From assembly GCA_019422065.1 (NCBI GenBank), contig JAHZEA010000008.1, positions 1-64,000 on the forward strand: a stretch of DNA of 64,000 nt. The letters are read 5' to 3'. Shown piece after piece: positions 1 through 7,418 of the stretch (within the stretch, counting starts at the first letter, position 1; each line of letters opens with the position of its first letter). This DNA comes from Lachnospiraceae bacterium. GTDB taxonomy: Bacteria; Bacillota; Clostridia; Lachnospirales; Anaerotignaceae. The notes below the pieces were generated by a model. The model was not told the origin of the DNA, made no database searches, and saw only the letters and a program-made list of their open reading frames with translations. The position numbers were made by a program, and so were the translations under genes.

Positions 1-65
1 GGCTCAATTGGCAGAGCAGCTGACTTGTAATCAGCAGGTTAACGGTTCGAGTCCGCTCATCGGCT
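1..65 (+). tRNA. tRNA-Thr (TGT), 5'-truncated by the window edge
   Basis: The anticodon loop CTTGTAA between GCTGA and TCAGC gives anticodon TGT (Thr). The T-loop TTCGAGT and the 3' acceptor strand CATCGGC followed by a discriminator T are present. The 5' acceptor strand (about 8 bases) lies before the window. CCA is not encoded. It is first in a run of four tRNA genes. Confidence 0.93.
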
Positions 66-72
66 TTAAAAT

Positions 73-146
73 GGGTCTCTAGCTCAGTTGGTTAGAGCAT
101 CCGGCTCATAACCGGGCGGTCCCGGGTTCAAGTCCCTGGAGACCCA
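73..146 (+). tRNA. tRNA with CAT anticodon (elongator Met or lysidine-type Ile2)
   Basis: A complete 74-base cloverleaf: acceptor GGGTCTC pairs with GAGACCC, discriminator A, anticodon loop CTCATAA. CAT can be elongator Met or, after lysidine modification, Ile reading AUA. The acceptor and anticodon-stem layout resembles Firmicute Ile2 tRNAs as much as Met, so I leave the identity open. It lacks initiator features. CCA is not encoded. Confidence 0.92.
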
Positions 147-153
147 TTATTTT

Positions 154-227
<74 letters not shown>

Positions 228-231
228 TTTG

Positions 232-263
232 CAAAAAACAATCTTTAATAGATTGTTTTTTGC
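232..263 (+). terminator. Hairpin after tRNA-Asp
   Basis: AAAAACAATCT pairs with AGATTGTTTTT around a TTAAT loop and runs into a T-rich stretch. This is an intrinsic terminator or processing hairpin between the Asp and Val tRNAs, so the Val tRNA may be reached by readthrough or have its own promoter. Confidence 0.7.
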
Positions 264-281
264 TTTTTAAATGAATATTTC

Positions 282-354
282 GGGAGTTTAGCTCAGCTGG
301 GAGAGCGCTTGCCTTACAAGCAAGATGTCACAGGTTCGAGCCCTGTAATTCCCA
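282..354 (+). tRNA. tRNA-Val (TAC)
   Basis: A complete 73-base cloverleaf: acceptor GGGAGTT pairs with AATTCCC, anticodon loop CTTACAA gives TAC, T-loop TTCGAGC, discriminator A. It is the last tRNA of the cluster and is followed at once by a terminator. Confidence 0.95.
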
Positions 355-363
355 TATATTATT

Positions 364-392
364 AGATGCAGATGAGTCTGCATCTTTTTTTA
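364..392 (+). terminator. Intrinsic terminator of the tRNA cluster
   Basis: AGATGCAGA pairs with TCTGCATCT around TGAG, followed by a run of T. This is a textbook rho-independent terminator ending the tRNA transcript. Confidence 0.9.
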
Positions 393-784
393 TTTTTTGA
401 TGTTGTATATTCTCTCTCTTTAATTATTAATTCCTTTTCCTATCCCCAAATTACCTATAACTTTATTTGTTGATTAGTTTACATATATAGTTTTTATATT
501 TTAAAAGATTTTATTTTTATTAAGAATATGTGTTTAATTGCTATATTGTTATATTATTTGAAACTGCACATGTTAAAAACACGCAAATTAAATAAAATTT
601 GAATTAAAATCAACTCAATGAATTAAAAGAAGTTCTTATTTTAATATTATTATATGGTTTTAAATTGATAAATAGCCTTTTAAATTAGCATATAAGCTTT
701 AAATGCTGGAATTTTATATAAAAATCAATTATGTAATTTATTGAAAGTTTATAATTTTGCAACTGTTTTGTGTTTATTTGTTAA
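393..784. other. AT-rich non-coding region, possible enhancer sites
   Basis: About 390 bases with no plausible gene, upstream of the sigma-54 promoter. Two inverted repeats could be activator sites: one at 565-585 (TGC..TGTT..AACA..GCA pattern) and one at 687-707 (AGCAT, 11 bases, ATGCT). Sigma-54 activators normally bind 80-200 bases upstream of the promoter, which fits both. The repeats are weak and the assignment is inference. Confidence 0.3.
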
Positions 785-801
785 TTGGCATAGAAATTGC
801 T
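785..801 (+). promoter_or_regulatory. Sigma-54 (-24/-12) promoter
   Basis: TTGGCAT, five bases, TTGCT. The invariant GG (787-788) and GC (799-800) are 12 bases apart, the required spacing, against the consensus TGGCAC-N5-TTGCW. The predicted start is near 812, about 130 bases before the transporter ATG. The same locus carries a sigma-54 activator gene at 5586-6917, which supports the call. Confidence 0.85.
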
Positions 802-945
802 CTTTTAATAGTCAGATAGCTATCTAGTAAAAAATTAAATATATTGTTTATATGGGAGGTATGAAATAGACTTTAATTTAAACAAAACTATTTTTCAAAA
901 TTTAAAATAACTGCATTAATAAATATAGTGAGGAGAGATGGCTAT

Positions 946-2526
946 ATGAAAAAAATTGAATTAGACAAGCCTCTATTTACTTTAAGCGTTGTTTTTACAG
1001 CAATTATTTTATGCTATACCATTTTAAATCCTTCAAGTGCAGAGGCGGTTTTTGGGGCTATGTTCCATTGGGTGTGCTATGACGCGGGCTGGCTTGTTTT
1101 ATTAGCAGGTTTAGCGGCTCTAATACTTTGTATTTGGATTTCATTAAGTAGATACGGAAAAATTCGTTTAGGCGGAGAAGATGCAAAACCGGCATTTTCA
1201 TTTTCCACATACGCTTTTATGATGTTTACATCTGGTGTTGGTTCAAGCTTAATTTACTGGGCCATGGGTGAGCCTATGTATTATCTTAGTGACCCACCTA
1301 TGTATGCAGAAGCTGGTTCTGTTCAAGCTTCTATGTGGGCTTTTACTTATCCACTGTTCCACTGGGGACCTACCGCATGGGCAATTTATTGTATACCTGG
1401 AATTCCTTTTGCTTATTATCTTCATTGTAGAAATAAAAAACAGTTAAGACTCAGCAATGTTTGTGAAGATGTTATAGGAAAGAAAAATGCCAACGGTATT
1501 TTAGGTTATATTATTAATATTTTTGCTGTTTTTGGAACAATGTGTGCTGTTTCTACAGGAATAGGGTTCTGCGCTGATTTAATTTGCTCAGGCTTTAATA
1601 CTCTTGCCGGAACACCAAATAATCTTATTTCGCAGCTTTTGGTAGTTCTTGCTTTTGTTTTAACATTTACTATTACAGTACTTTTTGGAATTAAAAAAGG
1701 TGTTGCAAAGGTAAGTGATATTTGTACCTATACCGCTTTAGGCTTGGGCCTTTATGTTTTAATTTTTGGAAAAAGTCAGTTTATACTAAGCTATTATACA
1801 GACAGTATAGGAGTTATGTTCCAAAATTATTTTCGTATGAGTACATGGCTTGACCCTGTAGGCGGCAGCCCATTTCCTCATGATTGGACTGTTTATTACT
1901 GGGCATGGTATTTTGCTTACCTTGTAATGATGGGATTGTTCTTAGCTAAAATTTCAAAAGGCCGTACTTTAAAAGAAATGATTTTAACTTGTGTAATTGC
2001 CGGAAGTGCCGGATGCTCTTTCTTTACAGGTATTTTTGGTGGTTATGCAGTTGGTATGCAGACGTCGGGTGTTTATAACTTAATTGAATGGATGAATGAA
2101 ATGGGAACATCACCTGCAATTATAAAGCTTATTCAAACACTCCCTTTGGGCGGCATTGTACTTGTTGTGTTCCTCATTGTTGAATTTTTCTTAATGTCAA
2201 CAACATTAACTTCGGCTACATATTCTCTTTCAATGATGTCATCAAAGAACATGTCTGTTGAAGAGGAGCCTTCTAATCCTGTTAAAATTGTTTGGGCAGT
2301 TGCAGTTGGCGGCATGAGTATAGTTGCTTTGTTAATGGGAGGTTCAATTTCGGCTATTAAATCGGTAACGGTAGCGGCAGGATTCCCTATGCTTATTCTT
2401 TATGTCATTATTATGATTGCATTTTTTAAGTGGGTTAAGAAAGATATGAAGAAAGCTACTACTGCCGAAAATGGGGATATTATTATTCATTATGATGAAG
2501 AAAATGACTCAAAGGAGAAACAATAG
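946..2526 (+). CDS. BCCT-family betaine/carnitine/choline transporter
   Basis: A 526-residue membrane protein that imports (or exchanges) a quaternary amine or related zwitterion. It has about 12 hydrophobic segments. The family hallmarks are visible: a glycine-rich SGVGSSLIYWAMGEP stretch near residues 96-110 (TM3 substrate/ion region) and the aromatic DWTVYYWAWYFAYL signature followed by SKGRT near 312-338, where BCCT proteins bind substrate with a tryptophan box. The start is ATG 946 with GAGGAGAG just upstream; a GTG at 928 is in frame but sits before the ribosome site. It is first in the sigma-54 operon, 18 bases before the LarA-like gene. Substrate cannot be read from sequence; CaiT/BetP/OpuD-like roles are all possible. 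The C-terminal tail is charged. Confidence 0.93.
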   Translation: MKKIELDKPLFTLSVVFTAIILCYTILNPSSAEAVFGAMFHWVCYDAGWLVLLAGLAALILCIWISLSRYGKIRLGGEDAKPAFSFSTYAFMMFTSGVGSSLIYWAMGEPMYYLSDPPMYAEAGSVQASMWAFTYPLFHWGPTAWAIYCIPGIPFAYYLHCRNKKQLRLSNVCEDVIGKKNANGILGYIINIFAVFGTMCAVSTGIGFCADLICSGFNTLAGTPNNLISQLLVVLAFVLTFTITVLFGIKKGVAKVSDICTYTALGLGLYVLIFGKSQFILSYYTDSIGVMFQNYFRMSTWLDPVGGSPFPHDWTVYYWAWYFAYLVMMGLFLAKISKGRTLKEMILTCVIAGSAGCSFFTGIFGGYAVGMQTSGVYNLIEWMNEMGTSPAIIKLIQTLPLGGIVLVVFLIVEFFLMSTTLTSATYSLSMMSSKNMSVEEEPSNPVKIVWAVAVGGMSIVALLMGGSISAIKSVTVAAGFPMLILYVIIMIAFFKWVKKDMKKATTAENGDIIIHYDEENDSKEKQ

Positions 2527-2544
2527 GCGAAAGGTGGTATAAAT

Positions 2545-3813
2545 ATGGATTTTCCTAAACTTTATAAAGTAAAACAGCACTTTGACACTACAATTGTAGA
2601 AGATATACCAAAGCGCATAATAGAAGAACTTGACCGTGTAGGAGCGCCTGAACAAATTAAAGGTAAAAAAGTAGGCATTACAGCAGGCAGCCGCGGAATT
2701 AAAAAAGTTGATATTATGTATAAAACTGTTATTGATTATATAAAGCATTATGGCGGAGAACCGTACTTAATAGCAGCTATGGGTTCTCATGGCGGCGGTA
2801 CAGTTGAAGGTCAGCTTGCAATATTAAAAGGATTAAATGTAACAGAAGAAACAATGGGTTGTCCTATACTTGCTTCTATACATGCTGACAGAATAGGCGA
2901 AACACCAGAAGGCATTCCGGCATTCTGTAATGAGCAGGTAAAGAAAGTTGATAAAATTATACTTTTAAACCGTATTAAAGAGCATACGGATTTTACGGCA
3001 ATTATTGAAAGTGGTCTGCATAAGATGATGACAATCGGTTTAGGCACATTGGAAGGCGCTGACAATGCCCATATTTACGCCATGAAATACGGATATTTTC
3101 ATGCCATAACCGAAATAGCTAAAGTTGTGAAGCAATACCTTGATATTATATGCGGCATTGCTATAGTAGAGAACGCTTTGTGCGACATACATACAATAGA
3201 GGCCATAAAACCGGAAGACCTTTGGGACAGGGAAGTTGAGCTTCAGGCATTGGCTAAAAAGAAAGCGGCTAAAATACCTTTTGATGTTTTCGATATACTT
3301 CTTGTAAAGGAGATAGGCAAAAATATAAGCGGCGGCGGTATGGACAGTAAAGTAATAGGCAGAATAAGGGAACTAGGTCAAAAAGACCCTGAATTTCCTG
3401 ATATCAAGCGCATATCTATATTTGGCGTTACACCGGAATCTCATGGAAACTACTGCGGCCTTGGCCTTGGTGACTTTTCAACACTTAAAGTATTTGATGA
3501 ATGCAGCAGCCGGCAGGCTATACGCGATACGGTAGTTAACTGTGTTGTTTCAATGACACCGGAATATGCTACTTTCCCATGTCTGCTGGAAGACGACAAA
3601 GAAATGATTGAGCAGACATTCAGAAACATAGGAGCAGTTGAGCCTTTAGATGCACGATTAGTATATATCAAAAATACAAAGGAATTAGAAACTATATTTA
3701 TATCTGAGGCACTTTTAAAAGAGGCTAAAGCCAAACCGGAATTAGAGGTTTTTGATAATCCGTATGAATTCCAATTCAATGAAGAAAACGACATGATTGT
3801 ACCTATGCTTTAA
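2545..3813 (+). CDS. LarA-like (DUF2088) putative nickel-pincer racemase/epimerase
   Basis: A 422-residue cytosolic protein with the size and layout of lactate racemase LarA (about 425 residues). GSHGGG at 80-85, EHTDF around His147, GLHK at 158-161 and His176 are spaced much like the LarA residues that hold the nickel pincer cofactor and do proton transfer (His108, His174, Lys184, His200), but this alignment is by eye. Family knowledge: LarA homologues interconvert hydroxyacid stereoisomers. The gene sits between a BCCT transporter and two unknown proteins, so its substrate may be the imported compound, not necessarily lactate. No larB, larC or larE cofactor genes are in the window. The start ATG follows GAAAGGTGG. 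Confidence 0.75.
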   Translation: MDFPKLYKVKQHFDTTIVEDIPKRIIEELDRVGAPEQIKGKKVGITAGSRGIKKVDIMYKTVIDYIKHYGGEPYLIAAMGSHGGGTVEGQLAILKGLNVTEETMGCPILASIHADRIGETPEGIPAFCNEQVKKVDKIILLNRIKEHTDFTAIIESGLHKMMTIGLGTLEGADNAHIYAMKYGYFHAITEIAKVVKQYLDIICGIAIVENALCDIHTIEAIKPEDLWDREVELQALAKKKAAKIPFDVFDILLVKEIGKNISGGGMDSKVIGRIRELGQKDPEFPDIKRISIFGVTPESHGNYCGLGLGDFSTLKVFDECSSRQAIRDTVVNCVVSMTPEYATFPCLLEDDKEMIEQTFRNIGAVEPLDARLVYIKNTKELETIFISEALLKEAKAKPELEVFDNPYEFQFNEENDMIVPML

Positions 3814-3863
3814 AAGTAAATAACTAATAAACAGCTTAAATTAAGCTAAAAGGAGGAATATAT

Positions 3864-4250
3864 ATGCGGTTTATGCACACAAGATTACCCGATTTTATTA
3901 AAAAATTGATTAATGCCGGAAAAACTAATAACAAAGATATTCCTGTTTCAATTACAGGTTTGGAACAGTTCAAATCGGCAAAGCTTGCCTCAGCGTCATG
4001 CGGAATGATAGAGGAAGATATTTATAACCTGACTAAGCTTAATGATATTGAAAAAGTAGAAATTAAAGTTATGCCACAACTACCCCTTGCTTTATACACT
4101 GTAATTATAAACGGCGTGGATAAAAACGGCAGTATTTTAAGAACATATTTGGAAACAGAGTACATATCAGAGCCGGGACCTGAGTTTTATTACCATAATT
4201 CCAAAGAAGTAATTGACCATAGAGTTAAACTAATTCAGCCAAAAGATTAA
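3864..4250 (+). CDS. Hypothetical protein, 128 aa, third gene of the sigma-54 operon
   Basis: I do not recognise this family. It is a small soluble protein without signal peptide or membrane segment, with an AGGAGG site before its ATG. It has one Cys (in ASASCGMIEED) and ends in a charged tail. It lies between the LarA-like gene and the 343-residue unknown, 50 bases after the first and 36 before the second, with no terminator between them. It may be a partner or small subunit of the following protein, since the two are strictly adjacent. That is inference from position only. Confidence 0.75.
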   Translation: MRFMHTRLPDFIKKLINAGKTNNKDIPVSITGLEQFKSAKLASASCGMIEEDIYNLTKLNDIEKVEIKVMPQLPLALYTVIINGVDKNGSILRTYLETEYISEPGPEFYYHNSKEVIDHRVKLIQPKD

Positions 4251-4286
4251 GTATAAATTTGTTATTAAGTAAGGGAGATGAAACAA

Positions 4287-5315
4287 ATGGCAGAACTTAA
4301 ATATAAGCTTATACCTAAGGGAGCGGCTGAAGGCCGGGTTCCGGTAAATATGATTTTTGTTAATCAAAAAGATATTGTTAATGCTCATTTAGGTTACAGA
4401 GAGGCCTGCGAGATTATAGCCAAAGATTTTAATGGCCCTGCTTCTATAGATATTATTGATATGGACGCAGTAACAGTATCAAGTGACGGAATTATGCTCG
4501 ATTTTGCGGTAGTTGCTATTGCATCATGCGATTATGGAATTGTAAATAAAGATGTGGGATTTATGCAGATTTCGGAAATGCCATACTCCAAAGAACTGCT
4601 TGATGAAGAACCGCACATGAAACAATGGGATGCTCTGCATCCGGGAAAAAGGCTTTACCGCGGTCCTAACAGAAATGACCGGTTTCCAAGGAACATACTT
4701 GATGAAACAGAAACAATAACAGGCCGAATAGCAAACAACAATACCGGTTCAGAAGTTTTAGACGTTGTTAACATGGAAGAAATACTTATTATGGCGCCGG
4801 GAATGTTCCAGATTATGAAAGAAAAAGGCGACGTATTAATTGGTATTGCCGGACCTGAAGTATCTGTTGGAATTGGCATGATTGTATTTGAAACAAACGG
4901 AAGAATTTTTAACCGTTCATATGGTGCCGGACAAACAGGACATAATTCGGGCATATATGCAAAAACAGTAAAGAGTGATTATCCGGCTATAACTGCAGTT
5001 AAAAGGGATTTTGCTGAATATATAATAGACGCTCTTGAAATAGGTTTGGTTCCGGGCAGGGATTTGGGCTGTTCCCCAGCTGTGCTTGCTGTAGCAAAAG
5101 CCATGGGCTTTGAGATTGCTTATGACAATATTGTTGACCGTGCTTGGATTGAACTTAACAGTATAGGCATAACTCGAAAATGGCTTGAGGAGCCAAACGA
5201 AATACTTACAAGAGAGGAGATTTTGGATAGAGCAGATGAAATAATTCCTGGTATGTCAGACGGAAAGAAATTTGCTGTTTGTGATATTGTAAAGGAATGT
5301 ACCATTATTTTATAA
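4287..5315 (+). CDS. Hypothetical protein, 342 aa, last gene of the sigma-54 operon
   Basis: I do not recognise this protein. It is soluble, rich in glycine motifs (IGIAGPEVSVGIGM near 195-210, SYGAGQTGHNSG near 212-225) and has conserved-looking acidic stretches (MDAVTVSSDG), as in an enzyme with a nucleotide or cofactor site, but no standard Rossmann, P-loop or radical-SAM motif is evident. ATG 4287 is chosen over the in-frame ATG 4278 because AAGGGAG is 8-9 bases upstream of it and only about 1-2 from the earlier codon. With the 128-residue neighbour it probably works on the same substrate as the LarA-like protein. A hairpin at 5407-5445 closes the operon. Confidence 0.8.
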   Translation: MAELKYKLIPKGAAEGRVPVNMIFVNQKDIVNAHLGYREACEIIAKDFNGPASIDIIDMDAVTVSSDGIMLDFAVVAIASCDYGIVNKDVGFMQISEMPYSKELLDEEPHMKQWDALHPGKRLYRGPNRNDRFPRNILDETETITGRIANNNTGSEVLDVVNMEEILIMAPGMFQIMKEKGDVLIGIAGPEVSVGIGMIVFETNGRIFNRSYGAGQTGHNSGIYAKTVKSDYPAITAVKRDFAEYIIDALEIGLVPGRDLGCSPAVLAVAKAMGFEIAYDNIVDRAWIELNSIGITRKWLEEPNEILTREEILDRADEIIPGMSDGKKFAVCDIVKECTIIL

Positions 5316-5351
5316 TTCGTTTTTATGTAAAAAGCAGTATTTCAAAATTTG

Positions 5352-5399
5352 ACCTGTAAATTACAATTTTAAATAACAATCATAATATAATTTACAGGT
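5352..5399. repeat. Long inverted repeat between operon end and activator gene
   Basis: ACCTGTAAATT and AATTTACAGGT form perfect 11-base arms around a 26-base AT-rich spacer. It could be a second 3' hairpin of the operon or an operator for the activator gene, whose candidate promoter begins 67 bases downstream. No T-tract follows, which argues against a simple terminator. Confidence 0.5.
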
Positions 5400-5406
5400 A
5401 AAATCC

Positions 5407-5448
5407 GCCTAAAGGCATGGTTATGTAAAACTTATGCCTTTAGGCTTT
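5407..5448 (+). terminator. Hairpin ending the sigma-54 operon
   Basis: GCCTAAAGGCAT pairs perfectly with ATGCCTTTAGGC around a 15-base loop, followed by only TTT. The stem is strong and the T-tract short, so this is a probable terminator with some readthrough into the activator gene possible. Confidence 0.65.
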
Positions 5449-5465
5449 CGGTTTAGTGAAGAACA

Positions 5466-5494
5466 TTGATTTTGATATATATTTTTGGGATAAT
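5466..5494 (+). promoter_or_regulatory. Candidate sigma-A promoter of the activator gene
   Basis: TTGATT, 17-base spacer, GATAAT, about 90 bases before the ATG at 5586. This gives the sigma-54 activator its own housekeeping promoter, as is usual for such regulators. Confidence 0.5.
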
Positions 5495-5585
5495 AAAGTA
5501 TTAAAGCAATTTTTTGTATTTATATATATTTTTTCTGTTTATTGGCGTTTTATAAGTGATTAACTTAGGATAGGGATGAAGGGTT

Positions 5586-6917
5586 ATGACTCATGATTTG
5601 AATTATGACGACTTTTTTAATATTGTAGACAATTTGTATGACGAAATTTGGGTTTATGACAACAATTATAAAATTGTTTACGTCAATAAAGCTGTAAAGA
5701 GGCATTATGGCCTTAATCCGGAAGATATTATAGGTAAAAATTTTTATGAAATGCTTAAGTTTTGGGAGCCTTCTGTTTTGCCTACAGTCTACAAAAGCAA
5801 AAAAATATATGCTATTCGCCAATATTCCAACATTGGGGTTGAATTGTTTAATATCGCTACGCCTATTTTTGATGAAAACAATGAAATAAAGTTTGTGGCA
5901 ATGAGCGTGCGAGATAAACTTTTTGATAATATTTTAATACATAGTGATTATGAAGAAAATCCTTTTGATTATTCGGATATTATATGTGTAAGTGAGTCTA
6001 TGAAAAAATGCCTGAGAATTGCGGAAAAACTAAGTGATATAGATTCTATATGCTTAATTACGGGAGAATCAGGAACTGGCAAAACAATGCTGGCTAAATA
6101 TATTCATGACCACAGCCCAAGAAAAGATAAGCCGTTTGTAAGTATTAACTGTTCGGCAATTCCTGCTGATTTGCTGGAGTCAGAGCTTTTCGGCTATAAA
6201 AAAGGCGCTTTTACAGGCGCAAATGCTAACGGTAAGCAGGGTCTTTTGGAAACGGCTGTAGGCGGTACTGTGCTTTTGGATGAAATTGGCGAAATTCCTT
6301 ATGCTATTCAAGCTAAATTGCTTCAAGTTATACAAGAAAAAACATTTTTCCCTGTAGGCTCAAATAAACCGGTTCAGGTGGATATTAAAATTATAGCGGC
6401 AACCAATCGTGACCTTCAGAAATTATGCGCAACAGGTTTGTTCAGAGAGGACCTGTATTATAGATTAAAAGTGTTTGAAATATATCTGCCGCCTTTAAGA
6501 GAAAGACAGGAAGATATTGAACCGCTTATATTTTATTTTTTAAATAAGTACTCAAAAAAATACAGCTTATCGCATAAAATTTCTCCTAAGACAATTGAAA
6601 TACTTAAATCAAGCGCATGGAGAGGCAATATAAGGGAGCTGAGCAATACTATAGAGCGGATGGTTGTAATAACAGAGAATTTCGAAATTGAACCGTCAGA
6701 CTTGCCTTCGGATGTTTTTGCTTATCAAAATGAAAACATTAGAGATGATATAGCTTTAAATTCAACTTTTGACGAAGCCATAGAAGAATATGAATCTAAA
6801 ATTATTGCAAAGGCATATAAAAAATATAAAACAACGCGGCAGGTGGCAAAAGCTCTTTCCATATCTCAAACAAGGGCTACGAACTTATTGAAAAAATATA
6901 TAAAAAAGAATGATTAA
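5586..6917 (+). CDS. PAS-domain sigma-54-dependent activator (bacterial enhancer-binding protein)
   Basis: A 443-residue regulator that uses ATP hydrolysis to open sigma-54 promoters. Order: PAS domain (about 1-110), AAA+ domain (about 130-355) and a Fis-type helix-turn-helix at the C terminus (about 390-440). Walker A GESGTGKT near 160, the sigma-54-contact loop GAFTGA near 208, Walker B VLLDEIGE near 230 and the arginine-finger region FREDLYYRL near 285 are all intact, so it should be active. No receiver domain is present, so the signal is probably a small ligand bound by the PAS domain. It lies right after the BCCT/LarA-like operon, which has a sigma-54 promoter at 785-801, so it is very probably that operon's regulator. 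GAAGGG precedes the ATG. Confidence 0.93.
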   Translation: MTHDLNYDDFFNIVDNLYDEIWVYDNNYKIVYVNKAVKRHYGLNPEDIIGKNFYEMLKFWEPSVLPTVYKSKKIYAIRQYSNIGVELFNIATPIFDENNEIKFVAMSVRDKLFDNILIHSDYEENPFDYSDIICVSESMKKCLRIAEKLSDIDSICLITGESGTGKTMLAKYIHDHSPRKDKPFVSINCSAIPADLLESELFGYKKGAFTGANANGKQGLLETAVGGTVLLDEIGEIPYAIQAKLLQVIQEKTFFPVGSNKPVQVDIKIIAATNRDLQKLCATGLFREDLYYRLKVFEIYLPPLRERQEDIEPLIFYFLNKYSKKYSLSHKISPKTIEILKSSAWRGNIRELSNTIERMVVITENFEIEPSDLPSDVFAYQNENIRDDIALNSTFDEAIEEYESKIIAKAYKKYKTTRQVAKALSISQTRATNLLKKYIKKND

Positions 6918-7418
6918 TAGTTATTCAATATTCTTATAATTTAAATTTTTGGATTTATTTATTATTAATTAATAACTCAATATGTTATTATAATTGAGCT
7001 GTTTAAATCATTCAAATTAGTAAATCATTTTTAAATTTCAGAAAAATATATGCTTAATTAAAATTAGAAATAATAGAAAAAGAAGTATGTTCCAACCATA
7101 TATAATTTTGTAATATATAAAAACAATGTATTTTTTGATATGTGTAGTTATTTTTTTATAATAAATATTAAATTTGAATAATTGAATAAAAAATTAAAGT
7201 TGCATTAATAAAATAATTGACTTTTATAATTTGCTAATGTACTATATTTTATATAAATTCTGAGAAAAGAACGGTTTAATTTGTGTTTTTTAATCAGAAG
7301 TTCATCAGGTGTGGATAAAACTATCTTCATAAAAACAGAAGTTGTTTTTACTTTGACAGCATTGATTTTAAAAAAATTGTTGTAAATTGTGATATCATTT
7401 AGAAATTAAAGGTGGTAT
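6918..7418. other. AT-rich non-coding region
   Basis: About 500 bases between the activator and the diguanylate cyclase, with no supported gene. A weak hairpin (CTCAAT 6976-6981, ATTGAG 6993-6998) may end the activator transcript. A TTGACA at 7354-7359 lacks a well-spaced -10 box. Nothing else stands out. Confidence 0.5.
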
